Below are positions 35,826 through 46,913 of a stretch of 64,000 nucleotides of DNA, in pieces. Every line of letters starts with the position of its first letter. Position 1 is the stretch's first letter. The stretch lies in assembly GCF_932294415.1 (NCBI RefSeq), contig NC_065538.1, positions 17,955,656 to 18,019,655 of the forward strand, in the 5' to 3' direction. This DNA is from Quercus robur (taxonomy: Eukaryota; Streptophyta; Magnoliopsida; Fagales; Fagaceae). The notes under the pieces were generated by a model. That model was not told the origin of the DNA. It did not search any database and was given only the letters and a program-made list of their open reading frames with translations. Both the position numbers and the translations under genes were made by a program.

Positions 35826-36556
35826 TGTGGGGGTAAAATTTATAAGTCAACAGTGGGCCTTGGGCCACGCGCAGAGTCCAGCCATGACAAGAAGGGAAAA
35901 CGGGGCCAGAAGACTTCCAGCCCAATCCTGTTGGGCCGGACTTATTTAAGGGGCGTCCAAGGAGGAATGTCTCCTCGAACACACCAAATGGGAGTCCAAC
36001 GTACGCCCTGCACACAGTGAGGAACCATCCCAAGCAGAAGGAAAATGTTAGACGTCCAGGAGGCAACCACAACTGCCGCATTAAATGCAAAGAAGCTACT
36101 TTTTCAGCCGCATTAATGTAGAGAAGACAAGTGAATAGTGTTATCTTGGCCAGTGCAACTCACAGAAAGATAAGGTGGATGTCCTATGGGACAGACACTC
36201 AAGTGAAGGTCCAGATGGTTAACAAGTGTAAGACTCTTATCAATTTAAGGATGCTATATAGGAGAAGGAAATCCCCATGAAGAGGGGATCGGAAAATTGA
36301 GAGAAAAAAGAGTAAGAGAGATTTAAGAATCCTGTAAACAGAGCAAGAGTGGCACTCATATGTCTCCTCGGATCAATATCTCTTAAACATAAATGAAACA
36401 TTCTCGCGTTCGGACTGTTGCATGGCATACAACTGATTAAAGTTCACTTTGTCCAGTCCTAGTCCTGTAACCCACTCTCTACAAATTTATTGTCAAGGGT
36501 CTCTTGGGCCAGAACCGCTCACTTACTGGGCTTGGGCCCCAAAAACCGTCCCTACA
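35826..36556 (+). repeat. 5' LTR of the Tat element
   Basis: TGTGGGGGTAAAATTT to CCGTCCCTACA, 731 bp. TGCTATATAGG at about 36252-36262 is a plausible TATA box for element transcription. Confidence 0.93.
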
Positions 36557-36557
36557 A

Positions 36558-36576
36558 TTGGCGCCGTCTGTGGGAA
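36558..36576 (+). other. Primer-binding site of the Tat element
   Basis: TTGGCGCCGTCTGTGGGAA begins two bases after the LTR. The TGGCGCCGT part resembles the 3' end complement of tRNA-Asp; the rest diverges. Confidence 0.65.
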
Positions 36577-36609
36577 AGACTTGTGTCTCGACAAGTGAAA
36601 CTTTAAGAG

Positions 36610-37929
36610 ATGGAAGGATCAGGTTCGCGCCAGATTGGACATGCAGACTCCCAACGACAAGGCAATTTTTTGAACCTCGAACGAGAGAAAGACCAAGACA
36701 GGCAACGAGAGGGTAGTGTGAACACCTCTCACACAAGTAGAAACCGATCGAAAGGGAAAGGCCATGCATCCCATAAGCAAAATGATCGAAAGGCTCTCCA
36801 GCAGGAGATTGATGATTTGAAGAAGAAGCTGCGCCAAGCGCAGCGAAAACATCCTTCACCCGGCTCGGACACTAGTAGTGATGAGGATAACGAATACAGG
36901 CGGAGGTCAAGAACCCCTCTGAGCGAGACATTTTCCTACGAGGAAGAGCAGCCTCGCAAACGCGGCCATAAAAGCCCATCTTACCAAGGTCTAGCCAACG
37001 ATGCTATGAGCAAGGCCCTCGATTGCATCTCCCAGTCACCTTTCACGCGTAGGATAGAGAGGGCAGTATTGCCTCGGCGGTTCCATTAACCAGCGTTTGT
37101 CATATACAATGGTCGGACTGACCCAGTAGAGCATGTAAGCCAGTTTAATCAAAGGATGGCCGTCCACTCCAGGGATGAAGCGTTAATGTGTAAGGTGTTT
37201 CCGTCCAGCTTGGGACCTATGACGATGAGGTGGTTTGATGCCCTCCAGCCGAATTCCATAGATTCTTTTAAACAGCTGACACAGGCTTTTGGTTCCCGCT
37301 TCATCACCAGCAGTAGAGTCCCTCGGCCCTTAGATTCCTTCCTATCTTTGTCTATGCGGGAAGGAGAAACGCTGAAGGCCTACTCAGACAGGTACTGGGA
37401 AATGTATAATGAGATAGAGGGAAATTATGATGACGTCGCCATTAGCACGTTCAAAAGGGGCCTGTTGACAGAACATGGCTTAAGAAAGTCCCTCACTGGG
37501 AAGCCAGTCACCAGCGTGCGATAACTCATGGACAGAATTGACAAGTACAAAAGGGTTGAGGAGGACCAGCAGATGGGGAAGGGTAAAGCGAAGGTTGTCC
37601 CTCAGGAGATGAGGGATTTCAGGTCGGACCGCTTTAACAACAGGCTGAGAAGAAACTACGCGGAACAGTCCGGATCTATCGGGGCTCAGGCAGTCCATGC
37701 CGTGTTCTGAGAACCATTACACAAGATCCTAGAGAAGGTGAAGTGCGAACCTTTCTTTCAATGGCCGAACAGGATGGCAGGTGACCCCTCGAAACGCAAT
37801 CAAAATCTGTATTGCGCGTACCACCAAGAACCAGGTCACACCACCGATGATTGCAGGAATCTGAAAAACCATTTGGACCGGCTTGTCCGAGAAGGGAAGT
37901 TGAGGCATCTGTTACATCGCCCTGAATGA
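36610..37929 (+). pseudogene. Tat element gag
   Basis: A single frame beginning at ATG 36610, with stops at 37087, 37522, 37708 and 37927. Order: charged N-terminal region with a coiled coil (KALQQEIDDLKKKLRQAQRK), gag core (MTMRWFDALQPNSIDSF, REGETLKAYSDRYWEMYNEI), basic segment, then the zinc-knuckle-like CAYHQEPGHTTDDC. Stops at 37522 and 37708 fit CAA to TAA and CGA to TGA. Gag forms the particle that packages element RNA. Confidence 0.85.
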
Positions 37930-38628
37930 TGGCAGGAATAGTCAAACATTGAAACCAGACAAAGCACGTTGAGGCCACCCATTGGCACAATAAATGTCAT
38001 TCTTGCCGCACCTAGAAGGACCGGTTCCAGCCCTTTCAGAGTAATGTCAGTGGGAAGGTTCTCGACTGAGCTGGACGACAGGGAGTCCAAAAGAACCAGA
38101 ATGATTCCCACGCCCTTAATCGGGTTCTCGGAAGAGGACAAACAAGGAACCCTTCAACCCCACGATGACGCCCTATTCGTCACTCTCAGAATTGGAGGTT
38201 ATGACGTGAAAATGGTGTTAGTTGATCAAGGCAGCGCCGTGAAAGTAATGTACCCTGACTTGTGTAAAGGGTTGAACTTGAAGCCAAAAGACCTGTCGCC
38301 GTACGATTCCCCTCTGGTCAGCTTTGAAGGAAAAACAATCACCCCGAAAGGCATGATTAGGCTACCTGTGCAAACAGACTCAGACGTGGTAGAAGTGAAC
38401 TTCATTGTGGTAGATGCGTACTCCCCCTACACAGCTATCGTGGCCCGACCGTGGCTTCATGCACTAGGGGTTGTGCCATCAACCTTGCACCAAAAAGTGA
38501 AGTATCCGTCAGGAGGTCAAGTCAAAGAAATAATAGGGAACCAAGGAATGGCTAGGCAATGCATGGTGTCGGCAATCTCACGACGACAGAATAGTGAACC
38601 TTCCACTTCAGCCGAGAATAGCTTATAG
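37930..38628 (+). pseudogene. Tat element aspartic protease
   Basis: Same frame as gag. The catalytic motif reads LVDQGSAVKVMYPDL (Asp codon 38224-38226), the DQGS variant of the retropepsin DTGS/DSGS motif common in this lineage, followed by the FIVVDAYSPYTAIVARPWL flap/C-terminal region. It ends at TAG 38626-38628, probably from CAG. It would cleave the gag-pol polyprotein. Confidence 0.85.
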
Positions 38629-39562
38629 CAGTTAATGAACCCGGTCCCACCTGCGGGTTGTGGAGGACCAGCCAGGGAGGTGAGCTGTGAGGATCTGGAG
38701 AAAGTACTCGTCGGATCAGACCCTGAGAGGTTTTTCCAAGTCGGTTCAGAATTACCACCCCAGGAGATTTCTACACTGATTGATTTTCTCCGACAGAATG
38801 TAGACGTATTCGCCTGGGATCCCTATGAGGCTCCCGGGGTTGAGTTAGATTTCATCTGCCATCATCTTAATGTTAACCCGGCTATAACACCTAAGAAGCA
38901 GGCTCCTTGGCGACCGTCGAAAGAACATACCGACGCTGTGAGAGAAGAGGTCGTAAAATTGAAGAAAGCAGGGGCTATCAAAGAGGTCTTCTACCCTGAA
39001 TGGTTAGCCAACACAATCGTGGTGAGAAAGTGAAGTATCCGTCAGGAGGTCAAGTCAAAGAAATAATAGGGAACCAAGGAATGGCTAGGCAATGCATGGT
39101 GTCGGCAATCTCACGACGACAGAATAGTGAACCTTCCACTTCAGCCGAGAACAGCTTATAGCAATTATGAACTCGGTCCCACCTGCGGGTTGTGGAGGAC
39201 CAGCCAGGGAGGTGAGCTGTGAGGATCTGGAGAAAGTACTCGTCGAATCAGACCCTGAAAGGTTTTTCCAAGTCGATTCAGAATTACCACCCCAGGAGAA
39301 GTCTACACTGATTGATTTTCTCCGACAGAATGTAGACGTATTCGCCTGGGATCCCTATGAGGCCCCCGGGGTTGAGTCAGATTTCATCTGTCATCATCTT
39401 AATGTTAACCCGGCTATAACACCTAAGAAGTAGGCTCCTCGGCAACCGTCGAAAGAACATACCGACGCTGTGAGAGAAGAGGTCGTAAAGTTGAAGAAAG
39501 CAAGGGCTATCAAAGAGGTCTTCTACCCTGAATGGTTAGCCAACACGGTCGTGGTGAGAAAG
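38498..39562 (+). repeat. Tandem duplication of about 533 bp within pol
   Basis: 38498-39030 is repeated at 39031-39562. Both copies contain TGAAGTATCCGTCAGGAGGT, PPAGCGGPAREVSCEDLEKV and FAWDPYEAPGVE. The left copy breaks off at VVRK and the right one continues into RT. A 1-base deletion near 39165 in the right copy means downstream pol lies in a frame shifted by one. Confidence 0.9.
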
Positions 39563-40720
39563 AAGAACGGGAAATGGCGGGTCTGCGTGGACTTCACGGA
39601 CCTAAACAAGGCCTGCCCGAAGGATCCCTTCCCTATGCCACGGATAGACCGAATGGTAGATTCGACTGTCGGACACTCTCGAATGAGTTTTTTGGATGCC
39701 TTCCAGGGCTACCATCAGATACCCCTGGCTGCTGAAGACTAAGAAAAGACTGCTTTTGTCACCCCAGTCGGAAACTATCATTATAAGGTGATGCCCTTTG
39801 GCTTGAAGAATGCCGGGTCGACCTATCAAAGGATGATGACTAGGATGTTTGAACAACAGATGGGTAAGAGCGTTGAAGTGTATATAGAAGACATGGTGGT
39901 AAAAAGCAGGTTGGTGGCCGATCACATCAAAGACTTCGGTGACATTTTTCAAATTCTAAGAAAGTACAAGCTACGACTGAACGCGTCCAAATGTTCATTT
40001 GGGGTGGGATTAGGAAAATTCTTGGGTTATATGGTGACCCACAGGGGTATAGAAGTTAACCCTGACCAAATAAGAGCCATCCATAGCTTGCAGCCTCCTC
40101 GGAATCTAAAAGAGGTTCAGAAGCTCACCAGCATGATAGTTGCTTTAAACCGTTTCATCTCACACTCAGCAGACAGATGCAGGCCATTCTTCCTCCTATT
40201 ACACAAGTGGAAGGGTTTCGAGTGGACTGAGGAGTGTGCTTTAGCTTTCCAACAGCTCAAGGAATACCTCGCCCGACCACCAATTATGTCCAGTCCCGAT
40301 GCCGACGAGGTGTTGTTCTCCTACATCGCAGTAGCCTCTTATGCAGTGAGCTCAGTGCTAATCTGAGAGGACAACGGCACGCAACGACCAGTCTATTACG
40401 TGAGCAAATCATTGCAAGAGGCAGAAACCCGTTATCTCCCCCTCGAGAAGGCTATCTTGGCCATCGTACAGGCCACACGAAAGCTTCCCCACTACTTTCA
40501 AGCACACACTGTAGTTGTGCTAACTCAACTTCCCTTAAGGTCCGTCCTCCGCAGCGCCGATTACACAGGCAGAATTACAAAATGGGGAACGATTCTGGGC
40601 GCCTTCGACATTAAATACATGCCTCGCACTGTTGTAAAAGGCCAAGTCCTCGCCGATCTAGTAGCAGAATTTATGGAGCCCATGCTAGAAGGAAAGGAGG
40701 TGTCGGGATTACTCGGTACT
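38635..40720 (+). pseudogene. Tat element reverse transcriptase and RNase H
   Basis: RT landmarks in order: VCVDFTDLNKACPKDPFPMP, MSFLDAFQGYHQIPL, the MPFGLKNAGSTYQRMM motif, and VYIEDMVVKS where the catalytic YxDD box should be. The first Asp of that pair is Glu (codon 39887-39889). RNase H follows (GTQRPVYYVSKSLQEAETRY, LPLEKAILAIV). Stops at 39431, 39740 and 40364 fit CAG, CAA and CGA to stop. Because of the upstream duplication, the first 400 bp of the connection region are present twice. Reverse transcription by this copy is impossible. Confidence 0.9.
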
Positions 40721-40739
40721 GATGAGAAACTGATCAGCA

Positions 40740-41160
40740 CAATTTCCCAGCATGAGCACACTTGGTGGAAAGCACACATCGATGGTGCAGCGAACCAAAG
40801 AGGCTCAGGGGTAGGACTCGTTTTGCTTTCACCCGAAGGGATAACCATAGAAAAGTCGTTGAGGCTCGGATTCTCGGCCACAAATAATGAAGCCGAGTAT
40901 GAAGCGCTATTGGAGGGAATGTTAATGATCCGGAAAATGGGTGGAAAATCCGTGAACATGTTCTCGGATTCGAGACTGATCGTGGGATAAGTAAATGGAG
41001 ACTTGGAGGCCAAGGATGAAAGAATGCAAGAGTATTTGGTCCGGGTTAAGCACCTGCAGACCCATTTCCATCACTTCCGCTTGACATATGTACCCAGAAG
41101 TGGAAACACTCATGCTGATTCTCTCGTGACGCTGGCTACCTCCTTGGCTCAGCCCCTTCC
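40740..41160 (+). pseudogene. Second RNase H domain of the Tat element
   Basis: After RT-RNase H comes WKAHIDGAANQRGSGVGLVL (catalytic Asp), NNEAEYEALLEGM (Glu) and MFSDSRLIVG (Asp), then SGNTHADSLVTLATSL. This is a cellular plant-like RNase H module, the feature that assigns the element to the Tat clade. One TAA at 40988-40990, fitting CAA to TAA, interrupts it. Confidence 0.85.
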
Positions 41161-41179
41161 TCGAGTCATTTTGGTAGAA

Positions 41180-42487
41180 GACCTCTTCCGTCCAATAACG
41201 GAGAAGACCAATGGAATTCGGGTACATAGCATCAGGGCAGGGCCAAGCTGGATGGATCCTCTAGTGCTGTTCTTAAAGCACGACACCTTGCCAGACCATA
41301 AGGTTGAGGCCGACATAATCAGGAGAAAAGCTACTCGATTCTGGTTGTCCGAGGACCCAAAGCTTTACAGACGCTTGTTCTCAGGGCCGTACCTGCTGTG
41401 TGTGCACCCAGAGGCTACTGAACTCATCCTGGAGGAGTTACACGAAGGAATTTGTGGAAGTCATACGGGGGGTAGGTCCTTGTCCCACAAGGCCATAACG
41501 CTGGGTTACTGGTGGTCGAGTATGCATAAAGAAGCCCTGGAATATGTGAAGAAGTGCGACTAATGCCAAAGGTTCGCCCCAAACATACACCAGCCTGGTG
41601 GAGAGCTTAACCTGCTGTCCAGTCCCTGGCCATTCGCACAATGGGGTCTAGACATACTAGGGCCATTCCCCAAAGCTGCAGGGAACAAGAAATTTCTTCT
41701 TATCGGCACCGACTACTTCACGAAGTGGGTGAAAGTTGAGGCACTGGCAAACATTAGAGATGTCGATGTTAAGAAGTTTGTTTGGAAAAATATTGTCACT
41801 CGGTTTGGGACCCCACACGCCTTGATATCGGACAACGGGCTCCAGTTTGACAGCAAAGCCTTCAGAAGATACTGCAATGAGCTGGGAATTGTCAATCGGT
41901 ACTCCACACCGGCTTACCCACAGGGAAATGGACAAGCGGAAGCTATCAATAAAACCATAGTGAATGGGCTGAAAAAGAGGTTAGACGATGCGAAAGGAAG
42001 ATGGATTGATGAGTTAGCCCATGTCTTGTGGAGATACCGTACCACACCTCGTAGGTCCACGGGAGAAGCCCCATTTTCAATGACCTACGGAGCCGAGGCT
42101 GTCATTCCACTAGAGGTAAACTTCCCAACACAGAGGACTACTGCCTTCTGCCCCGTTGCTAATGACAAACTTCTGGAAAAAAGCCTGGACCTCATCGACG
42201 AAAGAAGGGAAAGTGCAATGGTCCACCTAGCTTACTAACAGCAAAAGCTCAAACAGGGCTACGACGCCAAGGTGAAGTCAAGACCATTGGCACCAGGGGA
42301 TCTAGTACTGAGGAGGGTCCTGGGCATCGCAAGGAACCCTGCATAGGGAAAACTCGGACCAAACTGGGAAGGCCCATACTGTATCACTTCCGTAGCCGGC
42401 ATAGGAGCCTACTTTTTGAAAGATTTGGATGAACATGTAGTGCCACGCCCTTGGAATGTAAACAACCTAAAAAGGTACTGTTATTAA
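41180..42487 (+). pseudogene. Tat element integrase
   Basis: An HHCC zinc-binding region (ELHEGICGSHTGG, then the CDxCQR pair with TAA 41561-41563 between), followed by the DDE core: WGLDILGPFP, ALISDNGLQFDSKAF and GNGQAEAINKTIVNG. Then WRYRTTPRRSTGEAPFSMTY and a C-terminal [10 protein letters not shown] segment. Stops at 42236 and 42344 also interrupt. The natural end is TAA 42485-42487. It would insert the DNA copy into the genome. Confidence 0.9.
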
Positions 42488-42537
42488 TGAAAGATATAAT
42501 TCTTGATGTCGTATTACTATGCAGCTACTTGGTCTAG

Positions 42538-43023
42538 GTGTTAAACAGAACCCAAGTCCTGCCTGGCTCCTCAAACTACAGACTTGGGGGAAATTAACCA
42601 CGAAGCTATTTTCACTAGGTGTTAAACAGAACCCAAGTCCTGCCTGGCTCCTCGGGCCACAAACTTGGGGGAAATTAACCACGAACCTATTTTTACTAAG
42701 TGTTAAACAGAACCCAAGTCCTGCCTGGCTCCTCGGACCACAGACTTGGGGGAAATTAACCACGAAACTATTTTCAGTAGGTGTTAAACAGAACCCAAGT
42801 CCTGCCTGGCTCCTCGGACCACAGACTTGGGGGAAATTAACCACGAAACTATTTTCACTAGGTGTTAAACAGAACCCAAGTCCTGCCTGGCTCCTCGGAC
42901 CACAGACTTGGGGAAAATTAACCTCGCAGCTATTTGCTCTACGTGTTAAACAGAACCCAAGTCCTAGATGGCTCCTCGGACCACAGACTTGGGTGAAATT
43001 AACCTCGCAGCTATTTTGTCTAA
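42538..43023 (+). repeat. 81-bp minisatellite, six copies, in the Tat 3' region
   Basis: GTGTTAAACAGAACCC recurs at 42538, 42619, 42700, 42781, 42862 and 42943, an exact 81-bp period (27 codons), so a frame stays open through the array on both strands. The unit includes CCTGCCTGGCTCCTCGGACC and ACAGACTTGGGGGAAATTAA. Copies 3-5 are most alike. It starts 50 bp after the pol stop, where Tat-lineage elements are known to carry variable tandem repeats. Confidence 0.95.
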
Positions 43024-43226
43024 TTATCGACTACCATTTTTTCACATATTCATTCGCTTATGCTTGGTTTTCAACAGTTAAACATCCATTCATGACGAAA
43101 ATAGAAGAGAAAGTAAAACAACGAGATTTAAAGGAAAACAACTCTTCTCATTAAAATCCAAAAGCGGTCCTTTTTACAAACATTAACAAAACAAAAGATG
43201 AAGAGTAAAACAAAAAAAATCCTACA

Positions 43227-45691
43227 CTACTTTCCTAAGTCTGAACCCTGAGTAGGAATTGGCTGATCGTCAGCTGCCTGGGGTCCCGAAACAGTCTCTT
43301 TAGCCTTTGCAACAATCTCACTGATGGAAAGGCTGTCCTCGGGCAACTTGTCCTGTGCGGTCGGCTGTGCATCCCCAGCTTCAGGCACGGAGGAGTCCGA
43401 GGCCAAGGCCTTCGTTGGGAGAGGCTCTTCGGGGGCAACCTCGTCGGGGATCTCACGTATATCCTTCGGAAAAAAGATATTCTCAGCCTTCCGGAGATCG
43501 GAGTCCGCTGGGACTGCTGCCCAATCCAAGGCTACACCCCCAGACATGGTGATGTAATCCCTGCAAACGGCGGCCACCTCTTCGGTCAGCCTGATCTCAG
43601 TATCATGGACTCCACGATCATATGAGGCCGCCACTGCCTTCTTAGCCGCCTCCCTAGCCAAACGGGCCTCCTCCTTGACTTTCTCCAGCTCGGCCCTGAG
43701 AGCTGAAACCGCCTGCTTCTCTGTCGCGAGCTTTTCCTCAGACTGGCGGAGCTGTATGCGCAGATCATAAGCCTGCTTAGTTGCGTTTTTGAGGCCGGCA
43801 TCCGCGCTCGCAAGACTCCTTTTCGCCTCCTTTACTTCATTGCTCAGGCGATCCTTGTCCTACCTGAGATCGCCAGCAATCTTCTCGGCAGCACAGCGGG
43901 ACTGAGCCTCACTGTGTAGGTCCTCACGAGCCTTCTTGGCGTATTCCTCAGCAACGTAGATTTGTTGAGTAACCTGCGCCCGGAAAGTAAAGGCCTAATT
44001 AAAAGATGATGATGAATAAATAGATACGTAAATAAGAGAACAAGATAGAATTTTTCACTTACCATAGCCATGTCCCTCTTTAGCGACATGAAGAGGTCTG
44101 GTTGCCGAGTACTCCGGAGACCCTCCATATCGCGAGGTAAAAGAAGAGGCTGCTGCAGGGCCTTAGCCAAGAATGACGCCTGCCCTCGTTGGGATTCCCA
44201 CAGGGTCGCATCCCAGGAAATTGGGGCGCCGTCTAATTCGAGTCGTGGCGACTATGTCCGCTGTTCCCTCCGAATAGCCGCCTCGTCTCGGCTATCGACG
44301 GACCTAGTCCTTTTCTCCCTGGGCTCTTTAGTCTCCTTGCCTTTCTTCTGGGGCTTGGCCTTGTCATGGCCAACCTCGCCCTCCTCCAGTTCCTCCACAG
44401 GCCTTTGTCGCCTCAAATTTGGCATAGGCTGTAGTGCCGCATCCGATGTGGGAGGAAGAGGAGGAGCAGGAGCCTTAGAAGCAGGTTGTTCCTTAGGGAC
44501 ATCCTTGGAGGATTGCCCTTCGTTCCTGCATGATAGGAGGCCCCTAAGACTAGACCTTGGTTTCAAATCCATTCCTTCTTCCTCGGTCTCTTGGCTGGTG
44601 TCGACTTGTACAATTACCAAACCAAGATCAGGGGCTGCCAAGGCGCGGTCTAAATCTGTGTCGGAGTCCGAGAGCTCTACCAGCCTGGCCGACTCCTCTC
44701 CTTCCTCGGCAAACTGGAACTGGTCCATCTGATCCTCCAAGGACGATTGCGAGGAATCAGCCTCCTCCTCAGGGACAACTGCTGCGGGAGGGGCACTCTG
44801 AGCAGGCAGCTGGATAGGAGGTAAGTCTCTCGAGACAAGAAATCCTATTATGGAGATGTCAATGCGTGCTAATCTTGGACTACCAGCCCTGATAGCTTGA
44901 TCGGCGTCCACCAAGGATCGCGAAAGGGGAACGTAGTCCAAAATCAAAGGAGCGGCCTGTAATTGTCCGTCCTCGCTCACGAAAATCTCAGATCTCAGGA
45001 GGTAATTTAGAGCCGGGACGTTGACCAAGCTCAGCCGAGGAGACGTTCGCTCCTTATCTACAAAGCCCATAGAAAGGGTTACGTTAGTCCGAGGAGGCAA
45101 GTGAACCAAACCCAAAAAAAAAAAAAAAAGGGGGGGGGGGGAAGCTCAAAACTAAGGTCCCCTCCACGGAATCTAATTCTACGATGCCCCACCTAGCGTT
45201 CCTACCTTGGTCGGACAATGAATACCGTCGTGCCATGGTCCGGAGACGATCAAAAGGTCGTCCTTCAAGCCTTTACTGGACTTGGGAAGGCAGGATATCA
45301 ACCTCACCTCGTCGGACCTGGACTTTAAGTAATATGAGTCGCCGAGCTTATGGCATTCATATAGATGAACCACATCGTGCCATGAAAGGCCGAGGTTCAT
45401 CTGATCATTCAGGACGTCTGTGCATCCCAGGATCCGGAATAGGTTCGCGGTGCACTGGTGAGGGGCCAACCTATGACCACGCAGGTAGTCCCTAGTTATT
45501 CTCCCCATTGGAATCGTCATTCCTCCTTCCACGAAGGCTATCATTGGAATGGCGACCTGCCCTGTCCTTCTCTTGAACAAAATTTCCTCCTGATGGCAAT
45601 ACTCTAAACCTATCTTCGGTGAAATACGATACTTCGCCCTGAAGCCTGCCATATTGGCCGGAGAGTCTACCATTTTTTCAAGTTTACCCAT
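43227..45691 (-). pseudogene. Antisense three-exon gene of the Tat element (PF04195-like)
   Basis: Lies between pol and the 3' LTR, opposite to gag-pol. Exons 45691-45193, 45057-44063 and 43973-43227 join in frame with GT/AG borders (746 residues). Exon 1: GQVAIPMIAFVEGGMTIP, HQCTANLFRILG, LSWHDVVHLYECH and RLISCLPKS, resembling PF04195. Exon 2: ALNYLLRSEIFV, an acidic Ser-rich linker and a basic segment, ending PRDMEGLRSTRQPDLFMS. Exon 3: a long Lys/Glu/Ala coiled coil, then KAENIFFPKDIREIP. Only two stops interrupt it: TAG 44254-44252 and TAG 43862-43860. This is far fewer than in gag-pol. Such antisense genes occur in some plant Tat elements; their role is unknown. A promoter would lie near 45700-45900, just inside the 3' LTR. 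Confidence 0.85.
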
Positions 45692-46162
45692 CCCCTCTAA
45701 TCCTAGACAACGCGAAGACGGTTTACTTAAGGAAGAGTAACGAAGAAGAAATGCGCACTTACGGGTGAGAAACTTGACGGAATCTTCAAGAGAACTGCTG
45801 CGAAGGCGTGGGCGTGTTGAAGGAGAAGGTGCTGAAATGCTTTGAGTACTTGAGTGTTCGTCAAAAAGTGGGGAATGAATGCCTTCAAAATCTTATATAC
45901 TCAGGGGAAGTTGGACAGACATACTCCCGCCTAGAGAAAAGAAAATAATATCAATCGTTGATCTGGTCCCCAACCGTCAGATCAAAAGAGCGTAAAACGC
46001 CAAACGCAGCAATTAACTCCCCCCGAGTCATTAAATGCCTTCAGCATTAATGAGGCACGTGGGAGCACATCCCCGCATGGGTGAAGTGGGAATCCCCAAT
46101 AAATGATCCTGTGGGTATCAAAATCCCGCCTTTCCTCCTCGGACAAAAGAGAAAGAGTCGGA

Positions 46163-46177
46163 ATTTTGAGGGGCAAT
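46163..46177 (+). other. Polypurine tract of the Tat element
   Basis: A G/A-rich tract with TTTTGAGGGGCAAT abuts the 3' LTR start, and the truncated relative has TTTTGAGGGGCTAT in the same place. Confidence 0.65.
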
Positions 46178-46908
46178 TGTGGGGGTAAAATTTACAAGTC
46201 AATAGTGGGCCTTGGGCTCCGTGCGGAGTCCAGCCATGACAAGAAGGGAAAACGGGGCCAGAAGACTTCCAGCCCAATCCTGTTGGGCTGGACTTATTTA
46301 AGGGGCGTCCGAGGAGGAATGTCTCCTCGGACACACCAAATGGGAGTCCAACGTACGCCTTGCACACAGTGAGGAACCATCCCAAGCAGAAGGAAAATGT
46401 TAGACGTCCAGGAGGCAACCACAACTGCCGCATTAAATGCAAGGAAGCTACTTTTCCAACCGCATTAATGTAGAGAAGACAGGTGAATAGTGTTATCTTG
46501 GCCAGTGCAACTCACAGAAAGATAAGGTGGATGTCCGATGGGACAGGCACTCAAGTGAAAGTCCAGATGGTTAACAAGTGTAAGGCCCTTATCAATTTAA
46601 GTATGCTATATAGGAGAAGGAAATCTCCATGAAGAGGGGATCGAAAAATTGAGAGAAAAAAGAGTAAGAGAGATTCAAGAATCCTGTAAACAGAGCAAGA
46701 GAGGCACTCATATGTCTCCTCGGATCAGTATCTCTTAAACATAAATGAAACATTCTCGCGTTCGGACTGTTGCATGGCATACAACTGATTAAAGTTCACT
46801 TCGTCCAGCCCTAGTCCTGTAACCCACTCTCTACAAATTCATTGTCAAGGGTCTCTTGGGCCAGAACCGCTCACTTACTGGGCCTGGGCCCCAAAAACCG
46901 TCCCTACA
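46178..46908 (+). repeat. 3' LTR of the Tat element
   Basis: 731 bp, the partner of 35826-36556, with about 30 differences by eye. Confidence 0.93.
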
Positions 46909-46913
46909 GAAGT

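Larger units (their letters stand above)
35826..46908 (+). mobile_element. Complete Tat-lineage Ty3-gypsy LTR retrotransposon, 11.1 kb
   Basis: Two 731-bp LTRs with TG...CA ends, a 5-bp target duplication GAAGT (35821-35825 and 46909-46913), PBS, gag, protease, RT, RNase H, a second RNase H, integrase, a 3' minisatellite and an antisense gene, then a purine tract. The second RNase H before integrase is characteristic of the Tat lineage. The LTRs differ at about 30 positions by my eye count (about 4 percent, mostly transitions), so insertion is not recent. Gag-pol has about a dozen stops and cannot be functional. The pre-insertion sequence survives at about 59880-59890 in unit 2. Confidence 0.93.

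Noticed and set aside
42538-43023. Regular direct repeats resembling a CRISPR array
   Set aside because: The whole 81-bp unit repeats with no unique spacers, in a plant retrotransposon; it is a minisatellite.
42519-43154. 211-codon plus-strand open frame, and a 125-codon one on the minus strand, as genes
   Set aside because: Both stay open only because the repeat unit is 27 codons long; no start context or homology beyond the repeat.
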